Shown piece after piece: positions 26,671 to 35,688 of a stretch of 64,000 bases of DNA (its first letter is position 1; each line of letters opens with the position of its first letter). A model generated the notes under the pieces. That model was not told the origin of the DNA. It made no database searches and was given only the letters and a program-made list of their open reading frames with translations. Source of the stretch: Thiomicrorhabdus sp965603495 (GTDB lineage Bacteria > Pseudomonadota > Gammaproteobacteria > Thiomicrospirales > Thiomicrospiraceae); contig CBFDDF010000001.1 of the NCBI GenBank assembly GCA_965603495.1, forward strand, positions 711,441 to 775,440. The letters run 5' to 3'. Made by a program: the position numbers and the translations under genes.

Positions 26671-26754
26671 AGTGGATTGTATCGTTATTGCGATTATATG
26701 AATGTGAGCCCGAAAGGCAAAGCACAGCTGGTGTTAACTGTGCTGACAGCAATA

Positions 26755-27039
26755 TTATAGTGTCATTAAGCACGTTGGGTGCTTTTTGAGGTCACCATAA
26801 ATGCCGTGAATTTGTTCTATGCAGGTTGCGTAGAAGGTGATATTGACTGAGATATATTTTTTACCTTTTGAGTCGGTGATTTCAATGGTCTCACGACATA
26901 CGTCTGGGGCATATTTCTGGGTAATCTCAAAGACCAATTCAATAAATTCTTCGGTATTATGACCCATTGCCTTTAGGCGATAGTCACAAGGGAATTCAAT
27001 TAGGCTTTCATTGTCAGGGGTGTGTAAATCTTTAGTCAT
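26755..27039 (-). CDS. ybeD: YbeD, DUF493 family protein
   Basis: 94 residues: starts MTKDLHTPDNESLIEFPCDY and has FYATCIEQIHGIYGDLKKHP, both typical of DUF493 (YbeD). It is an ACT-like alpha/beta fold whose role is unclear; it regularly lies between dacA and lipB. ATG 27039 is chosen because the family starts here; an ATG at 27060 is less likely. Confidence 0.88.
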   Translation of the reverse strand: MTKDLHTPDNESLIEFPCDYRLKAMGHNTEEFIELVFEITQKYAPDVCRETIEITDSKGKKYISVNITFYATCIEQIHGIYGDLKKHPTCLMTL

Positions 27040-27079
27040 CTGTTTTCTCTGTTGATACAAACGTTGTCAGTTCTTAAAA

Positions 27080-27985
27080 TTATTTTGACTGTTCGATTAT
27101 AAACGCTAATTTGTGTTCTTGGTAAAAACCACGCATTTTCTGCCATACGGTGCCTGGTTTGCCAGTGCCGACTGCTAAGTCATTCAGGCGGGTTACTGGT
27201 AGGGCTTCCTTAGTGGAACTAGAGAGCCAAATTTCGTCAGCTGATTCTAAATCCGCCAAAGTGATTTCTTGTTCTAACATTGGAATGTCATGCGCAATCG
27301 CAATGCGCTCAATCACTAAACGGGTCACGCCAGGCAGTAACTTATGGCCATTCGGTGGGGTAATTAAAGTACCGTCTTTGACGATAAAGCAATTACTGGC
27401 GGTGCCTTCTGTAATGAATCCCTCTCTTGAAACCAAAATGGCATCATCGGCATTGCGGGCTTTAGCCGCCAGCCTCATTATAATGTTCGGTAATAAAGTG
27501 ATTGCTTTGATATCACAATTTAACCAACGAATATCTTCGAGCGTCACCGCTGTAAGACCGTTCTTAAGAATGTCATCACTCACTGCTTTTAAAGGGTTAG
27601 TGTAGGCATATAAGGTCGGTGTTAAGCAGTCTGCAGGAAGATGGTCGCGGTGCATTTGGATGCCACGTGTCACTTGTAAATAAATATATTGATCTTGCCA
27701 AGGGTGCTTTTCAATTAAGGTATTGAGCAGTTCTAACCATTCTTGATCCGTTAGTGGGTTGGCAATGCTAGTGGCTTGCAGGCTATTTTTCAGACGTTGC
27801 AAGTGCTCTGCAAACGCAAACAGTTGACCGTCATAAACTGGAATAACCTCATAAACACCATCACCAAATAAAAATCCTCGGTCTTGTGTCGAAATTTGCG
27901 ACTCCATCATAGGCATGTACTGACCATTTAAATAGACAATCTGTTCAGCGATGGGGTTGGTGGTGGTATTCATGTTCGTGCTCAT
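27080..27985 (-). CDS. D-alanine transaminase-like aminotransferase class IV
   Basis: PLP enzyme with the fold of branched-chain and D-amino acid aminotransferases; 301 residues. The N-terminal GRxLFGDGVYEVIPVYDG-like stretch (DRGFLFGDGVYEVIPVYDG) and VSREGFITEGTASNCFIVKD fit D-alanine transaminase. It would produce D-Glu or D-Ala for peptidoglycan, which agrees with its position between dacA and ybeD. Start between ATG 27985 and ATG 27973 is uncertain. Confidence 0.85.
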   Translation of the reverse strand: MSTNMNTTTNPIAEQIVYLNGQYMPMMESQISTQDRGFLFGDGVYEVIPVYDGQLFAFAEHLQRLKNSLQATSIANPLTDQEWLELLNTLIEKHPWQDQYIYLQVTRGIQMHRDHLPADCLTPTLYAYTNPLKAVSDDILKNGLTAVTLEDIRWLNCDIKAITLLPNIIMRLAAKARNADDAILVSREGFITEGTASNCFIVKDGTLITPPNGHKLLPGVTRLVIERIAIAHDIPMLEQEITLADLESADEIWLSSSTKEALPVTRLNDLAVGTGKPGTVWQKMRGFYQEHKLAFIIEQSK

Positions 27986-28010
27986 TCCTACAGTGGGGTT
28001 CGTCTAAAAA

Positions 28011-29207
28011 CTAATCAAAAAAGCTAAATAGTGCGCTAAAAAAACGTCTGATTTGATCCATTAGCTTTTTGATGAAAGAGCCTTCCTCAACGTCTGCTAA
28101 TGCAATTAAAGGACGTTCTAGAATCAGCTGATCGCCTAATGTTATGTGGAGGTTACCCAAGGTTTGGCCTTTGGTAATCGGCGCGACAATTTCAGGTTGT
28201 ACTGAACTCTCAATCGTGATGTTTTTATACTGTCCACGCGGGATAGTGATGTAGAGATCTTGTTCTGTACCAACGCCAATCACATCACGCGTTCCTTCCC
28301 AAACAACAGCATCATTAAGGCGTTGTTGTGAACTGTATAGCTTATGCGTTTCAAAAAATCTAAAGCCGTAGTTAAGAAGCTTTTGAGTTTCTTGAACACG
28401 CATTTTGGCACTGTCGGTTCCCAGAACAATGCTGATCAAGCGCATTTCTTCACGTTTAGCAGAAGCGACTAGGCAGTATCCTGCGCTTTCGGTATGTCCC
28501 GTTTTCAAACCATCTACGGTCGGATCTTGCCAAAGCAACTTATTACGGTTGTATTGGGTAATGCCGTTAAAAGTGAATTTTTTCTCTGAATACCATTGGT
28601 ACTCTTCAGGGAATTTAGTAATTAGGTTTTTGGTTAAAATCGCTAAATCATGCGCAGTAGTGTAATGATCGGCGTGCGGTAAACCCGTCGCATTGACGAA
28701 GTTAGTGTGGTTCATCCCAAGTGATTGGGCGTATTTGTTCATTAACTGCGCAAAGACCTCTTCACTGCCGGCAATCATCTCTGCTAACGCGACACTAGCA
28801 TCATTCCCTGATTGGATGACCATGCCCTTAATCAAGTCACGCACTTTTACTTTTTTACCGACTTCAATAAACATTTTGGAGCCAGGCATTTTCCATGCTT
28901 TTTGACTGATGGTCACTTCATCATCCATGCTCATATTGCCATTGGTGAGTTCATTGATAACGACATAACCAGTCATTATTTTAGTCAAACTTGCAGGCTC
29001 AACACGTTGGTCAGCATTTTTATTGGCAAGTACATGTCCACTGTTAAAATCAATTAACAGATAGGCTTCACTTGCGATAGACGGTGCAGAGGGTACAACG
29101 TGTGGGGTTGCCATCTTTGGTGTAGGCAATGCTGCAGCGGATGCGACCTGGAAAATACTAACGCACAAAAGTGCCAAAATTCCGAAAGTGTTTTTTATGG
29201 TAAGCAT
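28011..29207 (-). CDS. dacA: PBP5/6-type D-Ala-D-Ala carboxypeptidase
   Basis: Trims terminal D-Ala from peptidoglycan stem peptides; 398 residues. Signal peptide cleavage after about VASA (24). Active-site motifs: SLTK (Ser73, Lys76), SGN (133-135) and KTG (in GLKTGHTESAG). The C-terminus ends in an amphipathic helix (SFIKKLMDQIRRFFSALF), the membrane anchor of PBP5. It belongs to the shape and elongation gene run. Confidence 0.94.
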   Translation of the reverse strand: MLTIKNTFGILALLCVSIFQVASAAALPTPKMATPHVVPSAPSIASEAYLLIDFNSGHVLANKNADQRVEPASLTKIMTGYVVINELTNGNMSMDDEVTISQKAWKMPGSKMFIEVGKKVKVRDLIKGMVIQSGNDASVALAEMIAGSEEVFAQLMNKYAQSLGMNHTNFVNATGLPHADHYTTAHDLAILTKNLITKFPEEYQWYSEKKFTFNGITQYNRNKLLWQDPTVDGLKTGHTESAGYCLVASAKREEMRLISIVLGTDSAKMRVQETQKLLNYGFRFFETHKLYSSQQRLNDAVVWEGTRDVIGVGTEQDLYITIPRGQYKNITIESSVQPEIVAPITKGQTLGNLHITLGDQLILERPLIALADVEEGSFIKKLMDQIRRFFSALFSFFD

Positions 29208-29366
29208 GTGGGACAGATTCTCCAGGTGTAAATCTAAAATACAAAAAATGTAAAAAATATTGAGTCATAAAATATGACCGATAATGTACCATAATTTGCT
29301 GCAAACCTAAACACTGCCTAATGGCTAAAAGCTGACAAAAGTGGTGAAGTTTATAGGGCTTAGCGG

Positions 29367-30494
29367 CTAATCGGTCAGAAGTTTTTTATGGGTATGGATC
29401 GACATTAGAATGCCGAAGCTTATCATCAGGGTGACTAGCGAACTACCGCCATAGCTGATTAAGGGGAGAGGAAGGCCAACCACTGGTAGTAGTCCGCTGA
29501 CCATACCGATATTGACAAAAATATAGACAAATAATGTCATGGTTAAGCTGGCAGCCACTAGGCGTGTGAAGTTGTCCTGGGCTTGGGAGGCGATATAAAG
29601 ACCACGAGCGATTATTAGGCTGTAGAGCGTGAGTAGCAATACTACGCCAATCAAACCAAACTCTTCAGATAAAACGGCGAAGATAAAATCAGTGGTGCTT
29701 TCAGGGAGGAAGTCCAAATGAGCTTGCGTACTGCCCATAAAACCTTTGCCGTCCAAACCGCCCGAACCGATCGCTATTTTGGATTGGATGATGTGATAAC
29801 CACTGCCCAGCGGATCGGATTCTGGGTTCAGAAAAGTCATGACTCGTTGTTTTTGATAGGCGTGCATAAAGTGCCAAGCGACGGGTGCACTGAGTACTGC
29901 GCCAGCAACGGCGGCGATAATAACCTTCCAAGGTAGGCCGGCAAAAAACAATACGAATAAACCACTCATGGCAATCAGTAACGAGGTGCCCAAGTCAGGT
30001 TGAACCACAATCAAACTCGCGGTAAAGCCAATCAAGGCGGCACCGAAGATAAGGCGTCGCAGGCTCGGTGGGCAGCGACTGTGGGCAAACAACCAGGCTA
30101 CTGTAATGGGTAAAACCAGTTTCATCAATTCTGAAGGTTGAAATCTAACAGGGCCTAAATCTAACCATCGCTGTGCACCTTTACCAACTTCTCCAAAGAG
30201 TAAGACTCCCAGTAGCATGAGAATGCCTAGCAAAAATAGCCAAGGGGTAAACATGTAAATGAGATTAGGTGGGATTTGGGCAAAGACTAGCATAAGGGTA
30301 AACGCGAAGCCAATGCGAATCAGTTGGCGGAGGGTAACGGACTCATCCCCCCCTGAGGCACTATAAACAATGGCGATGCTAGTTGCCAATAATAGCAGAA
30401 TCCCCAGTAACAACCAGACGTCGATATGCAGCGCTTCAAAAATGCCTTTATTTTTGCGGTAAACATGTTGGGGTTGGGCGATATTAATTTTCAT
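29367..30494 (-). CDS. rodA: RodA, SEDS peptidoglycan polymerase
   Basis: 375-residue, ten-helix inner membrane glycan polymerase of the elongasome, partner of PBP2. SEDS signatures: KGAQRWLDLGPVRFQPSEL, VQPDLGTSLL and the C-terminal GLPLPLISYGGSSLVTLM. It immediately follows mrdA (22 bp). rlpA and mltB, frequent neighbours, are absent. Confidence 0.96.
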   Translation of the reverse strand: MKINIAQPQHVYRKNKGIFEALHIDVWLLLGILLLLATSIAIVYSASGGDESVTLRQLIRIGFAFTLMLVFAQIPPNLIYMFTPWLFLLGILMLLGVLLFGEVGKGAQRWLDLGPVRFQPSELMKLVLPITVAWLFAHSRCPPSLRRLIFGAALIGFTASLIVVQPDLGTSLLIAMSGLFVLFFAGLPWKVIIAAVAGAVLSAPVAWHFMHAYQKQRVMTFLNPESDPLGSGYHIIQSKIAIGSGGLDGKGFMGSTQAHLDFLPESTTDFIFAVLSEEFGLIGVVLLLTLYSLIIARGLYIASQAQDNFTRLVAASLTMTLFVYIFVNIGMVSGLLPVVGLPLPLISYGGSSLVTLMISFGILMSIHTHKKLLTD

Positions 30495-30516
30495 AAGTTT
30501 ACTTTCAATAGAGTGA

Positions 30517-32349
30517 CTATTTTTCTGAGTCTTGTAGTTGTGTTTCTAGGTACTTACTAATTAATTTCACGGCCATTGGCGCGGCTGTTGTACTACCACT
30601 TCCACCGTTTTCAACAACGACCGCAACCGCTATTTTAGGGTTGTCGACGGGTGCGAATCCAATAAATAGAGAGTGATCTCGTAGTTTTTCACGAATGCTT
30701 TCGGCATCATAATCTCCAGCATTTAAACTGTAGACTTGAGCGGTACCTGTTTTGCCAGCCATTTTAAAGGGCAGGTTGGTGCCATGACGACGGGCAGTGC
30801 CCCTCTTACCGTGCATGACGTTTTTCATGCCTGAAATAACCGCCTCCCAGTTAGCGATTTTCTTAATTTCTATTTGTTGCAAATCTTCTGGGTGGGGGGT
30901 TCTTAAAAGATGGGGTACGATAATTTTTCCACGGTTGGCTAAAATAGCAGTGGCTCTGGCTAATTGTAATGGAGTTGCCAGGTTAAAGCCTTGGCCGATT
31001 GAAGAAATAATGGTTTCTCCACGATACCAGGGCTTGCCTTTGTTGGTCATTTTCCAAGCTTGAGAAGGCAGTATCCCTTTGGATTCGCCATGAATATCGA
31101 CACCTGATTGATCGCCAAAACCAAAAGGCGCCATGGCATCATGAATAGCATCAATTCCCATCTCTAAGCTGAGTTCATAAAAGTAGGTGTCGCAGGATTG
31201 CTCAATGGCATCATTCATATTGATCAGCCCGTGTCCACTACGTTTCCAATCTCGATAGCGGTGTTCTTTATAGGTAAGGTAGCCTGGATCAAATATCTGT
31301 TTGGTCGGTGTAATGTAATTGTTTTCGATCGCTCCTAGTGCCACAAAAGGTTTAATGGTTGAGCCAGGAGGGTATTGGCCATTAATTACTCGATTGATAA
31401 AAGGTCGGTCAGGGTTGTTGAGTAAACGGCTGTATGAGCTTTGATCAATACCATCAACAAATAAGTTAGGGTCAAACGTCGGCATGCTGACAAAAGTCAG
31501 AATTTCACCGTTTCGTGGGTCAATTGCGACAATTCCACCACGCTTACCTTCTAGCAGTGACTCAGCAAACTCTTGTAGCTCAATATCTAGCGTAAGGTGA
31601 ATATCTTTGCCAGGTGTTGATGGAAGTGTCTCTAGCTTACGCAGGACTCGGCCACGTGCATTGGTTTCAATTTGCTGGATACCGGGTACACCATGCAAGG
31701 TGGATTCGTAAAATCTTTCGATGCCGGATTTACCAATGATGTCAGTACCTCGATAGGATTTTTCATCAAGCTTTATCAGGTCTTTAACATTGATTCTACC
31801 AACATAACCTAAAGCGTGAACGCCTGTTGATCCATAGGGATAGGTTCTTTTAAGTCTAGCAGTAAGCGTTACGCCGGGATGCTTATGGCTAATCACCGAG
31901 AATTGCGCTGCTTGCTCTTCGGATAAAGAAAATGGCAGAGTGTAACTTTTAGAGCGGTTTTTTTGCTTAAATTGAGTGAAGAATTTCTGGATCTTTTCTG
32001 CGGAAACATCATTCAGTATTTGCATGGTGGCCCATTGCATTGACTCAATATTATCCATTTTTTCACGGATGAATTTAAGAGTGTAAACGGGTTGGTTGTC
32101 GGCAAGCAATTGGTGGTTACGGTCGTAAATTTTGCCACGAGTCGGTGCTAGTGTCTCGACCGAAATTCGGTTGCCTTCAGCTAAACCTTGATAACGTTCA
32201 TAGTCAATCCATTGTAGTTGCACCATGCGACTGATTAAAAAACTAAAAAGCAGCAGAACAAAGATCAGGGCGATATACAGGCGCAAGCGGAAAAGCCTTT
32301 TCTGTAAAAAGGTTTCCGAATCGCTGTTGAACTCTAGGTGTTCAGACAT
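30517..32349 (-). CDS. mrdA: MrdA, penicillin-binding protein 2
   Basis: Class B transpeptidase of the rod elongasome, 610 residues. One N-terminal membrane helix (about 24-42), a pedestal domain starting ETLAPTRGKIYDRNHQ, then the transpeptidase: SxxK as STIKP (Ser330), SCD as the SxN-like motif, and KTG in MAGKTGTAQVYS. Between mreD and rodA. Confidence 0.96.
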   Translation of the reverse strand: MSEHLEFNSDSETFLQKRLFRLRLYIALIFVLLLFSFLISRMVQLQWIDYERYQGLAEGNRISVETLAPTRGKIYDRNHQLLADNQPVYTLKFIREKMDNIESMQWATMQILNDVSAEKIQKFFTQFKQKNRSKSYTLPFSLSEEQAAQFSVISHKHPGVTLTARLKRTYPYGSTGVHALGYVGRINVKDLIKLDEKSYRGTDIIGKSGIERFYESTLHGVPGIQQIETNARGRVLRKLETLPSTPGKDIHLTLDIELQEFAESLLEGKRGGIVAIDPRNGEILTFVSMPTFDPNLFVDGIDQSSYSRLLNNPDRPFINRVINGQYPPGSTIKPFVALGAIENNYITPTKQIFDPGYLTYKEHRYRDWKRSGHGLINMNDAIEQSCDTYFYELSLEMGIDAIHDAMAPFGFGDQSGVDIHGESKGILPSQAWKMTNKGKPWYRGETIISSIGQGFNLATPLQLARATAILANRGKIIVPHLLRTPHPEDLQQIEIKKIANWEAVISGMKNVMHGKRGTARRHGTNLPFKMAGKTGTAQVYSLNAGDYDAESIREKLRDHSLFIGFAPVDNPKIAVAVVVENGGSGSTTAAPMAVKLISKYLETQLQDSEK

Positions 32350-32397
32350 AATGCAAAGGAGTAAGAAGATTAAACATTAATGATGTTTGCCCATGTT

Positions 32398-32901
32398 TTA
32401 TCCACGCGCTACGTTGTGCGTGATTCGTCTAAATAAAGTCGAGAGTAGGGGCCAAAGAAGGATGCTCGCTGCAGGCATACTCCAGTATTGAACAAAATCA
32501 TTACTTTCTAATATCGGGTTGAAGAAAATATAATTAATAACCTGGTACAACATCATATAGACACCTATAAAAAAGGCCTGTTGCCATACGGGATAGGCTT
32601 TAAATCTTAAGCGGTGACGTAGCATGAAAAAGGTAATTAAGGTAAAGATTAAAGCGTGTGCACCTAAGGTTGTTTGGTATAGAGTGTCTGCCAACAATCC
32701 TAAAATAAAGGCGGATAAAATATGGGTTTTATCTAAGAAGTTAGCACACCAGTACAGCAATACCATGAGTGTTATTGGTGGAATGATGGAGGTAGCATTG
32801 TCGAGTAATGCCATGGTATCGAATCCTAGAGCGACTATATAAGAGGCTACCATCACCCAGCGGGCTTGTGCACTACCGATGTCCATGAATTTATTGGTCA
32901 T
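32398..32901 (-). CDS. mreD: MreD, rod shape-determining membrane protein
   Basis: 167 residues with five or six membrane helices, low sequence signature but identified by position between mreC and mrdA and by the ILGLLADTLYQTTLGAHAL motif (G-(L/x)-x-D-x-x-x-x-x-x-x-G) conserved in MreD. Its start overlaps the 3' end of mreC by 11 bp, so the two are translationally coupled. Confidence 0.92.
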   Translation of the reverse strand: MTNKFMDIGSAQARWVMVASYIVALGFDTMALLDNATSIIPPITLMVLLYWCANFLDKTHILSAFILGLLADTLYQTTLGAHALIFTLITFFMLRHRLRFKAYPVWQQAFFIGVYMMLYQVINYIFFNPILESNDFVQYWSMPAASILLWPLLSTLFRRITHNVARG

Positions 32902-33712
32902 AGTTTGTTTCTTCAGATTCTTGAGGCGCTTGTTCTTTGGAGATAATCAGAACTTTATTAGATTGGTGTAATTGCGCAATCGGCTGTGCGGTTATTTCCA
33001 GGTAAGGGTTGTCTCCCATATATTCAATTTGGGAAATCGTTGCCACGGGATAACCGGCAGGGAAAAGGCCGCCCAAACCAGAACTTTCTAAAATGTCGCC
33101 GACTTGTACTTGGCTATTTTTGGGAATAAAACCGAGTTTAGTGGTGTCGTGCCCTGTGCCACTTAAGATCCCTCTTTGTCCGGTGCGTTGGATTCTGACA
33201 GGGATTTGATGGTCAGGGTCAGTAATCAGTAGCACTCTGGAGGAGGTGGGGGTTGTGGTGATGATTTGGCCCATGATGCCTTTCGAATCGATAACTGTTT
33301 GCGGTGCAGAGATGCCGTTTAGATAACCTCTGTTGACGGTTAAAAATTGTGAAAGAGGGTTGCTACTGTAATAGGTAACCGTCGCAATTTGCACCGATTG
33401 GTTGGTCATTTTGCCTGTGGTGCCTAATAAAGATTCAAGTCGATCGACTTCCATTTCAAGATTGGCGAATTGCTGTTGCTTAGCTTTTAGGAGTAGGATT
33501 TCGGTTTTAAGCTTCTGGTTTTCGATTTTCAGAGTATCGATGGAGGTAAAGTCTGTGGTTGCCCATTGATAGACGTGCTTTGGAACGCTCGCAACCTGTT
33601 CAATTGGATTAATGGTCGACAGTAAGGCACTGCGAAAATTCCCTGTGAGCTGGCTGTAATGGTCTGCGGACATCAAGGCAATTGCGGCAATGAATGCAAT
33701 AATGAAATGCAT
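32891..33712 (-). CDS. mreC: MreC, rod shape-determining protein
   Basis: 273 residues. The N-terminal membrane segment (1-13) is followed by a coiled coil (about 60-95, KIENQKLKTEILLLKAKQQQ) and the beta-barrel MreC domain with GIMGQIITTTPTSSRVLLITD and SSGLGGLFPAGYPVA. It links PBP2 and RodA to MreB. Confidence 0.94.
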   Translation of the reverse strand: MHFIIAFIAAIALMSADHYSQLTGNFRSALLSTINPIEQVASVPKHVYQWATTDFTSIDTLKIENQKLKTEILLLKAKQQQFANLEMEVDRLESLLGTTGKMTNQSVQIATVTYYSSNPLSQFLTVNRGYLNGISAPQTVIDSKGIMGQIITTTPTSSRVLLITDPDHQIPVRIQRTGQRGILSGTGHDTTKLGFIPKNSQVQVGDILESSGLGGLFPAGYPVATISQIEYMGDNPYLEITAQPIAQLHQSNKVLIISKEQAPQESEETNYDQ

Positions 33713-33983
33713 GCCTTCTTGCTGTGATGTGGTGGTATGCAGGCTAATGGAAAGCTCCTAGAAAAACAGAACTCGAGTGTGCAATAAATGTCGAAACACA
33801 TTCGAATGTTTGATTGGTTTGTAAAAAGTGGTTATGCCTAGTTATTTCCAAAGAATTTGGGTTTAGTCTCGGGTCTATTACGGTATAAATCGATGGTATT
33901 AAATGTAACAGCGCCCTCAAGAAAGATTCTTAAAAGGGCATGACTATAAAATTAAAATAATGGCGATGGTTTAATCAAATAGA

Positions 33984-35030
33984 TTATTCAAAAGAGAAAA
34001 GATCAATACCTTTTTCATCCATAATTTCAAGTGCACGTCCACCGCCGCGTGCAACGCAGGTAAGTGGGTCATCCGCGATAATGACCGGAATGCCAGTTTC
34101 TTCTGATAACAGCGTGCTTAGGTTGCGCAATAGAGCACCACCACCGGTTAAGACAATACCATGTTCGGCAATGTCAGCTCCTAGTTCTGGCGGCGTGTTC
34201 TCTAAAGCTGTTCTGACGGCGCTGACAATTGCAGAAAGTGGCTCTTGTAGAGCTTCAAGCACTTCATTACTGTTTAACGTAAAGCGACGAGGCACCGCTT
34301 CTGCGATATTGCTACCATGTACTTCCATCGTGTCAGGAATCACTTCGTGATAGGCTGTTCCGATGGTTTTTTTGATTTTTTCAGCAGTGGTTTCACCAAT
34401 AATCATGCCGTAATTACGACGTACATATTTAATGATGGCATCATCGAAACGATCGCCGCCGACTTTTACTGAATCCGCCCAAACGATACCATTAAGTGAA
34501 AGGGTTGCAACTTCTGTTGTTCCTCCTCCAATATCCACGACCATTGAACCGGTTGGTTCACTTACTGGCATACCAGCACCAATCGCTGCTGCCATTGGTT
34601 CTTCAATTAAGTAAACTTCACGCGCGCCCGCACCTGCAGCCGCTTCTCGAATCGCACGACGTTCTACTTGAGTTGAACCACAAGGCACGCAAACTAAGAC
34701 ACGAGGGCTTGGTTGAAAGAACCTAGCTTCATGCACTTTACGAATAAAAGCTTGAAGCATTTTTTCGGTGACTTCAAAGTCAGCAATGACACCATCTTTA
34801 AGAGGGCGAATGGTCTGAATGTCCTGGTTTTCTTTACCCAGCATCAGTTTGGCATTTTCACCCACGGCAACGATGGTGCGGTTATTACCACCACGTTTGT
34901 TTGTTCGAATAGAAACGACTGACGGTTCATTAAGTACCATACCTTTACCACGTACATAAATTAATGTGTTAGCGGTACCTAGGTCGATTGAAAGGTCGTT
35001 AGAGAAAAGCCCCATGATTTTACGAAACAT
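33984..35030 (-). CDS. mreB: MreB, rod shape actin homologue
   Basis: 348-residue actin-fold filament protein: phosphate-1 motif DLGTANTLIYVRGKG, phosphate-2 VVDIGGGTTEVA, adenosine motif GGGALLRNL. Starts the leftward mreBCD-mrdA-rodA-dacA run. A gap of 271 bp to mreC has an imperfect GCCCT/AGGGC hairpin (about 33913-33940) without a T tract, so mreB may be partly uncoupled from mreCD. The start follows AAGGA at 10 bp. Confidence 0.97.
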   Translation of the reverse strand: MFRKIMGLFSNDLSIDLGTANTLIYVRGKGMVLNEPSVVSIRTNKRGGNNRTIVAVGENAKLMLGKENQDIQTIRPLKDGVIADFEVTEKMLQAFIRKVHEARFFQPSPRVLVCVPCGSTQVERRAIREAAAGAGAREVYLIEEPMAAAIGAGMPVSEPTGSMVVDIGGGTTEVATLSLNGIVWADSVKVGGDRFDDAIIKYVRRNYGMIIGETTAEKIKKTIGTAYHEVIPDTMEVHGSNIAEAVPRRFTLNSNEVLEALQEPLSAIVSAVRTALENTPPELGADIAEHGIVLTGGGALLRNLSTLLSEETGIPVIIADDPLTCVARGGGRALEIMDEKGIDLFSFE

Positions 35031-35387
35031 TGATGCATTGTCCTTGAGTGTGGAGACGAAAAAATTATTACTGGCATTCTAACCCAATTCTCGAACAGGG
35101 AGAAGGGTTATATACAGTGATTGTGGTTAAATTGGCGGTTTTTTTTAGCTCCTGGCTTTTATTAGTCATTTTCTTAAGGGTAGGGAAAGACGATTGTTTT
35201 TAAGAGAGGTTTTCTTCTATATAACAGTTTTAGAATAGTCTTATATAAGTGGCGTAAATATGGTATTTTATGCGGTTAAATAAATATTCTCATTTTAGTC
35301 ATTTGTAGCGTTGCTGGACGGTGAGTTCTGAGGAACCGCTGATTGCTAATTACAAGTGAAATTACAGATTCCGATTAGGAGAAAAGT
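35031..35387. other. Divergent promoter region mreB/gatC
   Basis: 357 bp between the two divergent starts, AT-rich, with no open reading frame or clear hairpin. It must hold the promoters of the mre run and gatCAB; I cannot place them with confidence. Confidence 0.6.
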
Positions 35388-35675
35388 GTGTCTTTAGGAA
35401 AAACTGAAGTCGAATATATCTCTCGTTTAGCGCAGATTGAAGTGCGAGAAGAAGACGTCGATGGTGTTGCAGCCAAACTGTCCAATATTTTAGATTTGTT
35501 CACGCAAATGGAAGCCGCTGATACACAAGGTGTCGAGCCAATGTCCCATCCATTAGATGCGGTTCAGCGCTTTAGAGCGGATGTTGTGACAGAGGTTGAT
35601 CAGCACGAAAAGTTGCAGGCGATTGCACCCTCTGCAGCACAAGCACATTATTTAGTCCCACAAGTTATTGAGTGA
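35388..35675 (+). CDS. gatC: GatC, Asp/Glu-tRNA amidotransferase subunit C
   Basis: 95 residues, GTG start with TAGGAG 7 bp upstream. Small subunit that stabilises GatA-GatB: VEYISRLAQIEVREED and the C-terminal PSAAQAHYLVPQVIE are typical. First gene of gatCAB; the complex converts Glu-tRNA-Gln (and Asp-tRNA-Asn) to the amidated form, so this organism uses the indirect route at least in part. Confidence 0.93.
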   Translation: MSLGKTEVEYISRLAQIEVREEDVDGVAAKLSNILDLFTQMEAADTQGVEPMSHPLDAVQRFRADVVTEVDQHEKLQAIAPSAAQAHYLVPQVIE

Positions 35676-35688
35676 TTGGAAACAGATT